33,096 nt of DNA from Willaertia magna (Eukaryota; Heterolobosea; Eutetramitea; Acrasida; Naegleriidae). The notes under the pieces were generated by a model, which ran no database searches, was not told the origin of the DNA, and saw only the letters and a program-made list of their open reading frames with translations. A program made the position numbers and the translations under genes. The DNA lies in NCBI GenBank assembly GCA_902984215.1, contig CADWAF010000497.1:1-33096 (forward strand), read 5' to 3'. Below are positions 21,214 to 30,263 of the stretch, piece after piece. Positions within the stretch are counted from its first letter, which is position 1; the number at the start of each line of letters is the position of its first letter.

Positions 21214-22776
21214 TTACTTTTGTTTAGCATAAGTATCAACTTTCTTTGCTTTCTTCTTGTGTTCCTTTTTCTTATGAACCTTTTTGTATGGTTTGGTACT
21301 CTTCTTTAAATATTTCTTAACGTTTTTCTTAGCCTTCTTTGCATAAGATTTTACGGTCTTTTTAATGGCCTTCTTTGGTTTGTAAGTTTTAACCTTTTTG
21401 TGATTCTTCTTTGGTTTATAAGTGTTAACTTTCTTCTTGTGTTCTTTCTTTGGTTTATAAGTTTTTACTTTCTTCTTGTGAACTTTCTTTGGTTTATATA
21501 CTCTCTTCTTATGTTCTTTCTTTGGGGCATAAGTGTCAACATGTTTCTTTGGTTTATAAGTATCAACTTTCTTCTTATGTTCCTTCTTCTTTGGTGCATA
21601 TGTATCATGTTTCTTTTCTTTCTTATGTTCTTTCTTCTTTGGAACATAAGTATCTTGCTTCTTTTCAACTTCCTTTTCATAAGGAACACAAACCTTCTTT
21701 CTTTCTGCACATTCAGTCTTTTCACCATATTTTGTACATTGTTTCTTTCCTCCAGTAAATTGATACTTTGCACAAACCTTTTCACCTTCAGATTTCTTTA
21801 CACAAACCTTAGTATACTTCTTCTTTGCACAAACCTTTGGCAATTTCTTGTATTGTGTACAATATGGTACTGCTTTGTAGTTACAACAATGTTCAATTTC
21901 CTTATATTTTTCACAAACTCTAACCTTTTCAAATAAATCACAGAATTTGTTTGGAGTCCATTTAGTACAGAATCTAATCTTCTTCTTTGCTGCACAAACT
22001 TCTTCTTTAACGAATTTAACACATTTCTTTTCATGACCAACTTTCTTACCAAATTTAACTTTTTGATATTTAATACATTTCTTTGTTGTTGTATAAGCTG
22101 CACAGATTTGGTGACATTTTTGATTACAAACTGCATGATAATAAATATCAGTCCATCCCTTATAATGTTTACCTGCAACCTTCTTCCATCTCTTTTGACA
22201 TTTACAAACCTTCTTATATTTAGTACATGATGTTTGAGTATGATATTTTGCACATCTTTGTTTATAATCACATTTTGTCTTTGGAATGTAAGCATGAGCA
22301 GCACATCTTTCAGACTTATCATACTTGGTACAAACAAAATGATAAGCATATTCATCACAAGCATTATTCTTTCCATGATGTTTACAAGCTTCTTTCCAAG
22401 TATACTTTTCACAAATCTTTTCCTTAGTCTTCTTTTCACATACTTGTTTATAACCATGTCCTAAACAGATTGTGCGAGGTCCTGTCCATTTTGTACATTT
22501 TGATGTTGTTTTATATTCTTGACATTTTCCTTTACCAACAGTCTTCCAATCACAACATTCTTTCTTTGTTCCAACCCATTCATAATCAGTACATTCTCCT
22601 TTAAGGGATTTGAATTTTACACACTTATCATAACAATATTGTTTAGGCTGATCATTCTTGTAAGTGTCAGTTGCTTTCTTGTTGTCAGCTGCTGGTTTTG
22701 TTTCACCACCAGCCAATACAAAGCTTACACAAAGTAAACCCAATACAAGCAGAATTGCTAAGGTTTGTTTTGTCAT
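21214..22776 (-). CDS. Secreted Cys-rich protein with a Lys/Tyr-rich repetitive tail
   Basis: A 520-aa intronless protein not assigned to a known family. Residues 1-22 are a clear signal peptide (TLAILLVLGLLCVSFVLA followed by GG). Residues about 47-366 are packed with cysteines in degenerate short repeats of the form C-x-K-Y or C-x-x-Y/W (CEKYTW, CTKYDK, CAKYHT, CTKYKK, CIKYQK, CAKYQF, CTKYGE), suggesting a disulfide-rich extracellular scaffold. The last 154 residues contain no Cys and are mainly Lys, with eight copies of Y-x-P-K-K spaced by HKK-type linkers. This Tyr/Lys/Pro composition recalls adhesive or wall proteins; a role in the cyst wall, surface coat or attachment is inference only. 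Codons favour AAG, TAC and C-ending forms more than neighbouring genes, which suggests high expression. Confidence 0.8.
   Translation of the reverse strand: MTKQTLAILLVLGLLCVSFVLAGGETKPAADNKKATDTYKNDQPKQYCYDKCVKFKSLKGECTDYEWVGTKKECCDWKTVGKGKCQEYKTTSKCTKWTGPRTICLGHGYKQVCEKKTKEKICEKYTWKEACKHHGKNNACDEYAYHFVCTKYDKSERCAAHAYIPKTKCDYKQRCAKYHTQTSCTKYKKVCKCQKRWKKVAGKHYKGWTDIYYHAVCNQKCHQICAAYTTTKKCIKYQKVKFGKKVGHEKKCVKFVKEEVCAAKKKIRFCTKWTPNKFCDLFEKVRVCEKYKEIEHCCNYKAVPYCTQYKKLPKVCAKKKYTKVCVKKSEGEKVCAKYQFTGGKKQCTKYGEKTECAERKKVCVPYEKEVEKKQDTYVPKKKEHKKEKKHDTYAPKKKEHKKKVDTYKPKKHVDTYAPKKEHKKRVYKPKKVHKKKVKTYKPKKEHKKKVNTYKPKKNHKKVKTYKPKKAIKKTVKSYAKKAKKNVKKYLKKSTKPYKKVHKKKEHKKKAKKVDTYAKQK
21217..21678 (-). repeat. 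Degenerate tandem repeats coding Y-x-P-K-K / HKK units
   Basis: Within the tail of the secreted Cys-rich protein the DNA repeats a unit encoding variants of DTYAPKKKEHKKK about eight times, of uneven length. The repetition creates long meaningless open frames on the opposite strand and in the other frames. Such arrays tend to vary in copy number. Confidence 0.7.
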
Positions 22777-23026
22777 TTTGATTTTTTTTTGATTGAATTA
22801 TATTTTGTTTTGGATTGTATTGCTTTTTATAATGATTTTTAGTTATGTTTTGTATAGAATTTGAGTTGATCTTGGTATTTTTATTTTTCGGTTTATTTTC
22901 TCTATTTACGATAGTTGACAATTACAATAAAATATCATTTTCGGACAAGTATCAGAATAACCCAAAAACTAAAAAAATCACAAACTTTTAATTTTGAATA
23001 AACTATACCAATTCGATAAACAATAA

Positions 23027-25258
23027 CTAATTAATATTTTTCATACATTTTAATAAAGAATAAATATTTTTCGCTTGAAATAAACATAACCTTTCTTTAA
23101 AATTATTAATTTGAAAATTATTTTCTTTATCCAATACTTTTGGAACGTTATTTAAAGATTGTTTTAATTGTAAATTTAAAAAGTTAGCTAATGAATTGAT
23201 GTGTTTGTTAATATCTTCAGTAAAATAAATTGATAAATTCATATTTAATAATTCTATATTAAATTCCTTTTCATTACCATTTGTTTTTTGTAATAAATAA
23301 TTATAAATTTCATTTAAAATAATTAATAATTTAAATAATTTCCTTTTAATTTCATTATATAAATATATATATTTCTTAATCACTTTATTTAATAATTTTA
23401 ATTCATAATTTTCATCTTCAATAAATGTAATAATTGATCTAATAAACTCTAACATATTAATCTCATCTTCTTCATTATAAATGTTATTGTTATCATTATC
23501 CCAATAGTTATTAAATTTATTTTTAAAATAATGATAAGCTAGATTTTGTAAACTTGGTATGCTTACAAAATTAGAGTTATTTTCAATTACAATAAGTTCC
23601 TTTACTTTCATTGGATCTAATGTGTTTGTATAGGATTTTAGTTCAGCAATATTTTGAAATTTTAAATCTTCATAAGGATAAAAGAGGCTACTGTATTTGG
23701 TGGAAGGAATTATTTTGTGAAAATTATATTTCATTGTAAAGTTATCTAGATCGTTGATAGTTTCTTTTGTTTTTCGGTTTTTAACGTAAATTAAATTTAA
23801 TGTATTTACATTAATTATAAAAACAAAATTTAATTCAATATCTTCATTTGGTAATTTATAATTATATTGCTCAAATAAAGTCCAAAATAATTTGTTCAAT
23901 TCCAATTCTTTATTTTCTATTAAAATCTTATCATTATCTAAATAACTTTCATTTGAACATATACTCCACTTATTATTTTCAAAATATAGTTGTATAAATT
24001 TAGTATTTTCAATAAGTTCAAAATAAATTATTTTATCCCAATTTTTAATTTTATAACTTTGTTGTTGATTACTGTAAGGAATTATACAAGGCATGGCACT
24101 TGTCACAATTGTTAATGTTTCTTCTTTTTCTTCTTGATTGTTGTTATTATAGTTATTTAATTCATATTTTAAAACCATACCATAATAAACATCCCTTACA
24201 ATTTTAGAAATAATTGGGGATTCTCCAATAGTTGGTTTTAAATAAATATATTTTACAAAACGTTCTTCTTCTTCATTAACAACATGTTCAATAGAATAAT
24301 ATAACCTTAAATATTCTAAATATTCATTTAATCCATTATTTGATTTAAATCTTTCATTAAAACATTTTAATAAATCATTGTCTTCTTTATTCAATGATAT
24401 TTCATTAAATTCATCTTTTAATTCTTGATATTTTTTATAATAAACTTTTTCATAATATTTCCAGTCAACTTCTTTACAATTCATGATTTCGTAATAAATA
24501 TTATTTGCTATTGTATAATCAATAATCTTTAAATTCTTTACAATTTGTATTCCAAATAATAAATCTCTAAATGTATGAATTATATATTTCTTATTTTTTA
24601 CAATTTCATTATTTTTCCATTTTCTTCTTGCCATTTGAAAATGTTTACCAGCTTCACCTACAACACTAATAATTAATTTTCTAAAATATAATTTAAAATT
24701 AAATTTTAAATCTTCTTTCCAAATATGTTCTTTCGGTAAATAAATACACATTAATGCTTGTAACCAATTTTCATTTAATTTCTTTTGAAATGTTGAATAT
24801 TTATATAAATTTATATTTATCATTTCATTTTCTAAATATAAACATTGATATCCTTCTGTAAATTTATTACATAAAAAATCGTCATTCTTTAAATTTTCAT
24901 CAATTTTTAAATAAGATGACACTTTACTAGTTCTGTTAAATAGCCATTGATTTTCAAAAGAAGTGTGAAATATTTCTGTATTTAAAGTATTGTTGTCATT
25001 GCTGTTGATGGGAGGTAAATTTAATATTTCAATAATTTCTTTAGGTTGAAATGACAGTTTATTTAATAGTGTGTGGATTTCATAGTTTTTTTCTAATTTA
25101 TTGTAAAAATCATCTGTAATGATACAAAAGAAATCATAATCACTATCAATTGTATTCGTTTTATAAACTCTAGATCCTGTTTGATATAAATTAAATAAAG
25201 TTTCTTTCGGGAATTGAATAATATCAATGATGGAGTGAATATCTATCTCTTTTGTCAT
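23027..25258 (-). CDS. RlaP-like nucleotidyltransferase fused to a degenerate RNA-ligase-like domain
   Basis: An intronless 743-aa protein. The N-terminus has a pol-beta-type nucleotidyltransferase motif: GSRVYKTNTIDSDYDFF at about residues 28-44, with Gly-Ser and the Asp pair in place. The third carboxylate appears to be Asn in ININLYKY (about 147). Residues about 195-265 (GKHFQMARRKWKN, IHTFRDLLFGIQIVKNLKI, DYTIANNIYYEI) follow the pattern I recall for RlaP, the RNA-ligase-associated nucleotidyltransferase. Residues about 335-575 follow the outline of T4-type RNA ligases: IKNWDKIIYFELIENTKF, then FENNKWSICSN, then NFVFIINVNTLNLIYV, then KELIVIENNSNFVSIPS. The expected motif I Lys (E-K-x-D-G) is Leu in FELIEN, the motif IIIa Glu is Ile, and the motif V Lys are absent. 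I infer an RNA-repair-type protein whose ligase half is probably inactive. The C-terminal 170 residues are helical and AT-biased. Confidence 0.55.
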   Translation of the reverse strand: MTKEIDIHSIIDIIQFPKETLFNLYQTGSRVYKTNTIDSDYDFFCIITDDFYNKLEKNYEIHTLLNKLSFQPKEIIEILNLPPINSNDNNTLNTEIFHTSFENQWLFNRTSKVSSYLKIDENLKNDDFLCNKFTEGYQCLYLENEMININLYKYSTFQKKLNENWLQALMCIYLPKEHIWKEDLKFNFKLYFRKLIISVVGEAGKHFQMARRKWKNNEIVKNKKYIIHTFRDLLFGIQIVKNLKIIDYTIANNIYYEIMNCKEVDWKYYEKVYYKKYQELKDEFNEISLNKEDNDLLKCFNERFKSNNGLNEYLEYLRLYYSIEHVVNEEEERFVKYIYLKPTIGESPIISKIVRDVYYGMVLKYELNNYNNNNQEEKEETLTIVTSAMPCIIPYSNQQQSYKIKNWDKIIYFELIENTKFIQLYFENNKWSICSNESYLDNDKILIENKELELNKLFWTLFEQYNYKLPNEDIELNFVFIINVNTLNLIYVKNRKTKETINDLDNFTMKYNFHKIIPSTKYSSLFYPYEDLKFQNIAELKSYTNTLDPMKVKELIVIENNSNFVSIPSLQNLAYHYFKNKFNNYWDNDNNNIYNEEDEINMLEFIRSIITFIEDENYELKLLNKVIKKYIYLYNEIKRKLFKLLIILNEIYNYLLQKTNGNEKEFNIELLNMNLSIYFTEDINKHINSLANFLNLQLKQSLNNVPKVLDKENNFQINNFKERLCLFQAKNIYSLLKCMKNIN

Positions 25259-25471
25259 TTTTTTGTAACAAAGGTGGTGTGTTTAAATCTGAAATTGCAG
25301 ACGGCCAAATAAAATGCATAGAAACTTTATTTAATTTATACTTGCTTTGTGAGACAATAAAAAACCTTCTGGCTGCTTGTTATGCAATAACATTATACTT
25401 TAGTTCTTTTAAAATAAAATTATTTTTTACAAAAACGATTTACTGAACTACACAGAAAATTTACAAAAAAT
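25259..25471. promoter_or_regulatory. Divergent intergenic region (nucleotidyltransferase / kelch gene)
   Basis: These 213 bp separate two head-to-head start codons. A plus-strand open frame crosses the region but has no ATG and no recognisable protein features. No promoter motif stands out from the AT-rich background. Confidence 0.35.
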
Positions 25472-26503
25472 ATGGTAAGCATTGAATGGGAAAAGATAGA
25501 TTATAAATGTGAGGCTAACATAGATGATCTTCCTTGCGGAGGAGGTATTGCCAATTGCAAAGTTTCTGATAATTGTTTTGCAGTTTTTGGGGGATTAGGA
25601 AAAAGAAGGTTTAATGAATTATTCTTCTACAAAGTATCTAGCAATACCTTCCAGTCCGCAAAAGTAGAAGAAATGCAAATTATTTCAAAAAGATGTAAGG
25701 CTTCGATATGCTGCGTGAAGGGAAATAAACTATTGATATTCGGAGGGTAAGTAACAGTTGCATCATAGTAAAAGGCTAAAAAGGAATTATAACAGCTGGT
25801 CTAATGAAGGCAAACATAATGATTTATATGAGTATGACATTGTTAAGGAAAAGTGCACATTATTATCTCCAAAAAGTACTCCTCCACCATCAAGAAGTGC
25901 TCACGGTTGCTTCTTAGATAAAAAAGAAAGTAATATGTATATTTATGGAGGAATTGGTAACAAAAAGTTTGGGGATTTCTATAGATATAACTTGGATAGG
26001 AATGCCTGGGAAACAATTCCTCATTTGAATGCTCCCTTACCTAGAAGTAGCTTTGGTAGTTGTTTGTTGACAAGTAAGGACGATATGATTGTCACTTGTG
26101 GTTTAGGATGTGGAAGATATAATGAAACATTATCGTTTAATATGTTTTCCAAAACGTGGGGTAAGTTAGAAACGAATAAGGAAGCTCCTTCAAAAAGAGG
26201 GAGACATTCTTCTGTTTTGTTTGATGATAAACATGTTATACTATGGGGAGGATTTGGTAAGTAAACAAGATATATCTTCGCACTAACAACATTAAAGATG
26301 GAACTGAAAGAAACAATGATTGTTACGAATTAAATTTAGAATCAAAAATTTGGAGTAAGGTAAAACAAATCGGAGCTATTCCAAGTAAAAGAGAAAGTCA
26401 TTGTGTGACACTATTAGACCAAAATAAAATGTACCTTTATGGAGGATGGGATGGACTTGACTTTTACAAAGACCTTTACGTTGGAACAATAAAGAGAGAA
26501 TAG
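25472..26503 (+). CDS. Kelch-repeat beta-propeller protein
   Basis: Exons 25472-25746, 25796-26256 and 26298-26503 give 313 aa; the introns are 49 and 41 nt, both with GTAAGT donors. The first acceptor could be any of several in-phase AGs; the one at 25795 was chosen because it gives the kelch join LLIFGGWSNEGKHNDLYEYD and a normal intron length. About five or six kelch units are visible (AVFGGLGKRRFNELFFY, MYIYGGIGNKKFGDFYRYN, ILWGGFDGTERNNDCYELN, MYLYGGWDGLDFYKDLYVG), each with the Gly-Gly and the downstream Tyr/Trp. The protein is nearly all propeller, so it probably acts as a binding platform; the partner is unknown. The SET-domain gene starts 36 nt downstream. Confidence 0.85.
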
Positions 26504-26539
26504 CATGGTAAACTATTTAATTTTTGAAACAGAAAAAAA

Positions 26540-27772
26540 ATGACTGAATTTCTGGAATGGTTAAAGGAAGATGGTGCTATAATAAATGAAAAATTAATAA
26601 CAATTGTTGAAAGTGAAGAATCGGGAAGAGGATTGATAGCATCTGATATAATAGAACCAAATACTACAATATTATCTATACCATTTACTCTATTTATTAA
26701 TATAAAAACTATTCTGTTCGGAAATAAATTTGACAAGTTCAAAAAGAAATTTATTGAAAATAATAGTGTTTTACAACAATATTTACAAAGTAATGCAACT
26801 CAAGCTATTATTTTAACAATTTTATTTGAAAAATTAATAAATAAAGGTTATTGGGATGTTTATATTAAATATTTACCAAATATATTTACTACACCTTTTT
26901 ATTTTAAACAACATGAAATTGATTTAATGTCACCTATTGCAAAGAAATTATTTTTAGAAAAAAAAGAAAATTGTTTAAAAGAATATCAAGAATTATGTTC
27001 TATTTTAAAAAACAATATATTTTTTACAAAAGAAGATTTTATATGGGCTTATCACATCGTTAACACTCGCTGCCTCTATTTAGATTTAAATCAAAACAAA
27101 AAAGAAAATAATATAACTTTAGTTCCTTTTTTAGATCTACTGAACCACTCTTTTGAACCAAATTGTAAAGTTGAATTTAAAAGAAATCAATATGAAGTTA
27201 TTTCTATAAAAACTATCCAAAAAGGTGAAGAATTTCTTTTCACTTATGGTCAACATGAAAATACAAAGTTATTAATTGAATATGGATTTACTGTCCCAAA
27301 AAATTTAAATAATGTTGTATTTTTAGATGATTATTTAAAAAATCATTTAAAATCAATAAATATAGATGATAAATTATTTCAATTAAATTTTAATATTTTA
27401 AAAGAAAAAAAGTTAAATGGTGGGAAATATATCGTAGATAATTACGAAGGAATTGGATGGAAATTAAAAGGCGCATTAAAGGTTTTATTATTAACAAATA
27501 AAGATCATTCATTAAAACAATTCCATAAATGGTTACAAATGGATGTCAGCACGCAAATGTTAAATGAAGAAAATGAAAAGAAATGTTTAATAGCAGCCAG
27601 AGAATTATGTTTAAATTGTAAAAAAGATTTATTACAAAAAAGAGAATTTTTATTGCAAATAGAAGAGCCACATTCTTTTCCAATCAAAATGATACAACAA
27701 ATGAATGAAGAAGAAATTGATATTGTTGAAAATTGTTTGGAAAAGATAAATAATTGTCTGACATGTAATTAA
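26540..27772 (+). CDS. SET-domain methyltransferase (RuBisCO LSMT / SETD3-SETD4-like)
   Basis: An intronless 410-aa protein. The N-terminal FLEWLKEDGA and SGRGLIASDIIEPNTTILSI match the start of split SET domains of the LSMT/SETD3 class. The catalytic part reads LVPFLDLLNHSFEPNCKVEF (the NHS motif that binds S-adenosylmethionine), followed by IKTIQKGEEFLFTYGQHENT and LIEYGF, which supply the YG turn and the active-site Tyr. The C-terminal helical region would be the LSMT substrate-binding domain. Enzymes of this class methylate Lys or His in non-histone proteins such as actin or ribosomal proteins; the target cannot be read from sequence. The ATG at 26540 follows an A run. Confidence 0.88.
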   Translation: MTEFLEWLKEDGAIINEKLITIVESEESGRGLIASDIIEPNTTILSIPFTLFINIKTILFGNKFDKFKKKFIENNSVLQQYLQSNATQAIILTILFEKLINKGYWDVYIKYLPNIFTTPFYFKQHEIDLMSPIAKKLFLEKKENCLKEYQELCSILKNNIFFTKEDFIWAYHIVNTRCLYLDLNQNKKENNITLVPFLDLLNHSFEPNCKVEFKRNQYEVISIKTIQKGEEFLFTYGQHENTKLLIEYGFTVPKNLNNVVFLDDYLKNHLKSINIDDKLFQLNFNILKEKKLNGGKYIVDNYEGIGWKLKGALKVLLLTNKDHSLKQFHKWLQMDVSTQMLNEENEKKCLIAARELCLNCKKDLLQKREFLLQIEEPHSFPIKMIQQMNEEEIDIVENCLEKINNCLTCN

Positions 27773-27905
27773 ATATATGTACTTTGTTGTACATGAATAC
27801 ATGTTTAGAGCATGAAACATTAATAAATATAAAGTTTACGTTTTAAAAACATTGTTCTTGTCTTTGTACTACACAGTCAACTAAGTGTTGAATTTCATTT
27901 TGTAA

Positions 27906-29960
27906 TTAAAAAGTTTTGTTTTTTAATAGTTTTGTTGGCAATTTTAATGGTTTTCTATTCATTGCATCTTTTAAATTTTTGTAAACATAATAAATTGCAA
28001 AATCACTATTTGGATAGAATATCTTTTCAAATTCAACATTTGTAGCATTTCTTTCAATTTTCTCTTTCTGTAATAATAACTTCTTTTCTAATACATCTTT
28101 ATCCTTTAATAATTGTTGTTCAACATATTCCTCTAATGATAGTGACAATTGCCCTCCTTCTCCCTTAACAACAACACCATCTACTTTTGTATTGGATAAA
28201 ATAAATTGCAGAGAAGGTAGTAAACAACTTTTAATTGGGATAGTAGATAAATGATAAACTAAATGGAATAGATGAGTGTGATTAATGTCACTGTTAGGTT
28301 GACAAGGTAATTTATAAATTTCTTTAATTGATTGTAATTTTATATTTGATTGTAAACTTTGATCATTCTCATAAAGAAAATCGTCAAATAAAGAACCTAA
28401 TAATTGGCTTGTTAGGATACTACTAATAGTATATCTTGTAAATTTAATTTTTGAATAATTAATTTCTTGTAAATTACAACAATCTTTAATAATATTTATA
28501 ATTGTAAAAATATTAAAATTACTTTTAAATATATTACTTAATATATTATTTTCATCTTCTCCATAAATATTAAATTTTAATTCATTTATAAAAAAATTTA
28601 AATAATTTTTTAATTGAGGTAATAAATATTCCTTTTTAATTTGTAAATTAAAACTATTTATTAAACCATTATTAAAAATAAATAGTAAACTTTCTTTTGT
28701 AATTACATTTAATTTCCATAAATTATAAAAATTATTAAAATTACATTGTAAAAGTGGATTACAAAATTTAATAGAAAATTTCTTATTATATTTAAATATT
28801 TGTAAACTATTTAAAAAATTATACAATTCATTATTTGTATCCTTTTCAGATTTTAATAAATTTAAAATAATTTTTTGATAAAATCCAAAATCAAATGTTT
28901 CAAATAACTCATTGTAATCACAATATTTTGTAATAAATAAATTCATTAAAAAACTTAAATTTTCATAAAATTCATTAGTAATTATAAAATTATTTTCTTC
29001 AATAAGTAAATTTTTAATAATTATTGTAACTTCTTTGTAATCATTTAAAATAAATAAATCTTCGTTTTCCTCTTCATCAACGTTACAATTATTATTTTCT
29101 AAATATAGTTCATTTTCAATTAATTTTAAACAAAAGGTAAAAAATTCTTTTAATTCATTACAAAATTTAATTTTATAACACCATTTAAGAAATTCTTTTT
29201 TTGGAATGTTTAAATTATGTTTTTTAATAAATAACATTAATTTTTGTAATGCAGTATTATTTTCATTATTTTTAACATTTTGTAAAAGTGAAATAATTAT
29301 TGGTTCAATTATTTTACAAAAATATTTAAAAAAGAATGAATAAACAAAATTATTTAAATTTAATTTCTTTTTAATTTCTTTAAATAATTGTAATAAATAA
29401 TTTTCAGTTTTAATTTCATTAATTTCCTTTTCAAAAATAAATATTTCTTTAAATTGATTTAATTCATTTGGATTTTTTGTAAACATTTCATTAAAAATAA
29501 TTTTCCATTTATTGTAAATAATTTGTTCAATTTTAAATTTTTCATTACAATTATTAGATAAATTTGGTAATATATAATTTGTTTTATAAATTTCAGTAAA
29601 ATATTGTAATAATTTAAAATTTATTTTAACAATCATATTGTCATTATAATTTTGTAAAATATTTTTTAAATTTTGTTTTTTTAATAAAGCGTTCGAATTA
29701 AAATTATTATAATCATTTTGTTTATAAATATTTTGTAAAAAATTTATATCTAAAATTAATTGATTTAATTTTTCTTTACAAATATTAATTTCGTCCAATA
29801 AATAATTTTGTAAAAGACTTTTCAATAAAAAATCATTTTCTAAAAAATTAAAAACTTCCTTTTTAGAAAGAATTAATAAAAAATTTATAATATGTTTTAT
29901 TGGTATAAATTTTAAAATTTCAAAAGTGATATCTAATGTCAACAGATCCGTAAATTTCAT
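27906..29960 (-). CDS. F-box-like protein with a long helical body, function unknown
   Basis: An intronless protein of 684 aa. The start ATG at 29960 was chosen because it follows nine A residues, as at most other starts here; an in-frame ATG at 29990 would add ten residues. Residues about 5-50 (LLTLDITFEILKFIPIKHII then NFLLILSKKEVFNFLEND) read like an F-box, the motif that links substrate receptors to SCF ubiquitin ligases through Skp1. The rest is rich in Asn, Lys, Leu and Phe, largely helical, with no repeats or motif I recognise. Its codons are strongly A/T-ending, much like the nucleotidyltransferase gene. The F-box call is a pattern match by eye. Confidence 0.6.
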   Translation of the reverse strand: MKFTDLLTLDITFEILKFIPIKHIINFLLILSKKEVFNFLENDFLLKSLLQNYLLDEINICKEKLNQLILDINFLQNIYKQNDYNNFNSNALLKKQNLKNILQNYNDNMIVKINFKLLQYFTEIYKTNYILPNLSNNCNEKFKIEQIIYNKWKIIFNEMFTKNPNELNQFKEIFIFEKEINEIKTENYLLQLFKEIKKKLNLNNFVYSFFFKYFCKIIEPIIISLLQNVKNNENNTALQKLMLFIKKHNLNIPKKEFLKWCYKIKFCNELKEFFTFCLKLIENELYLENNNCNVDEEENEDLFILNDYKEVTIIIKNLLIEENNFIITNEFYENLSFLMNLFITKYCDYNELFETFDFGFYQKIILNLLKSEKDTNNELYNFLNSLQIFKYNKKFSIKFCNPLLQCNFNNFYNLWKLNVITKESLLFIFNNGLINSFNLQIKKEYLLPQLKNYLNFFINELKFNIYGEDENNILSNIFKSNFNIFTIINIIKDCCNLQEINYSKIKFTRYTISSILTSQLLGSLFDDFLYENDQSLQSNIKLQSIKEIYKLPCQPNSDINHTHLFHLVYHLSTIPIKSCLLPSLQFILSNTKVDGVVVKGEGGQLSLSLEEYVEQQLLKDKDVLEKKLLLQKEKIERNATNVEFEKIFYPNSDFAIYYVYKNLKDAMNRKPLKLPTKLLKNKTF

Positions 29961-30116
29961 TTTTTTTTGAAAAATATTTTTGAATACCATTGTAACGGCA
30001 TCCAGTAAACACAACCAATCTGACTGTATTGTAAGGAGTGATAATGAGAAAAATCCAAAACGTTTTAAAGAGTTTGGACCTATAACTTACAACGTTTTGT
30101 CTACTTCTTCACCGCG

Positions 30117-30168
30117 GTAAGTCAAGTTAAAACATATGTCAAGTCCGAATTTTTAATTAATCCTAAAG
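30117..30168 (+). other. Candidate 5'-leader intron of the lipase-like gene
   Basis: A strong donor (CGCG then GTAAGTC at 30117) and an acceptor (TAATCCTAAAG ending at 30168) bracket 52 nt, the typical intron size here. It would lie wholly in the 5' leader. Transcript evidence is lacking. Confidence 0.3.
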
Positions 30169-30210
30169 TGCCGCTGCGGGTCTTCTCATAATGTTCCTTT
30201 TATTGCTTCG

Positions 30211-30258
30211 GATAAGAAAGAGAATTAATAAATGGATAAGAAAGAGAATTAATAAATG
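30211..30258 (+). repeat. Perfect 24-bp tandem duplication in the lipase leader
   Basis: Two identical 24-bp units (30211-30234 and 30235-30258) begin GATAAGAAAGAG and end AATAAATG, each ending in an ATG. The first ATG (30232) opens a six-codon frame, and the second (30256) gives Met-Lys-Lys-stop whose TGA overlaps the main ATG at 30264. Confidence 0.9.
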
Positions 30259-30263
30259 AAAAA

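Larger units (their letters stand above)
29961..30263. promoter_or_regulatory. Divergent promoter/leader region (F-box-like / lipase-like genes)
   Basis: About 300 bp between divergent start codons. It contains a 10-bp palindrome AAAACGTTTT and a related ACAACGTTTTGT nearby, a candidate 5'-leader intron (30117-30168), several upstream ATGs and a 24-bp perfect tandem duplication (30211-30258). It is richer in C and G than other spacers here. No RNA gene was recognised. Confidence 0.4.

Noticed and set aside
21400..22737. Several plus-strand open frames rich in Phe, Leu and Ser, and minus-strand off-frame ones rich in Arg/Lys, inside the secreted-protein gene
   Set aside because: They are shadows of the repetitive Lys-codon-rich gene; the true frame has a signal peptide and ordered Cys spacing.
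22703..22921. Minus-strand 72-codon frame upstream of the secreted-protein start
   Set aside because: It starts at TTG, has an Asn/Lys composition typical of AT-rich non-coding DNA, and overlaps the real ATG region in another frame.
25252..25446. 64-codon plus-strand frame in the spacer before the kelch gene
   Set aside because: It begins with TTG, has no internal ATG near its start, overlaps the start of the minus-strand gene and resembles no protein.
25747..25783. Shorter alternatives (22, 28 or 37 nt) for the first kelch intron
   Set aside because: They keep the frame but give a worse kelch join; the 49-nt version yields FGGWSNEG directly before NDLYEYD and matches the usual intron size.
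26476..26742. Minus-strand frame overlapping the SET gene start
   Set aside because: It is antisense to a clear SET-domain coding region and has no independent support.
29972..30116. Plus-strand frame running through the lipase leader
   Set aside because: It is open but has no ATG and would begin inside the F-box gene's 5' end; it is better explained as leader sequence.
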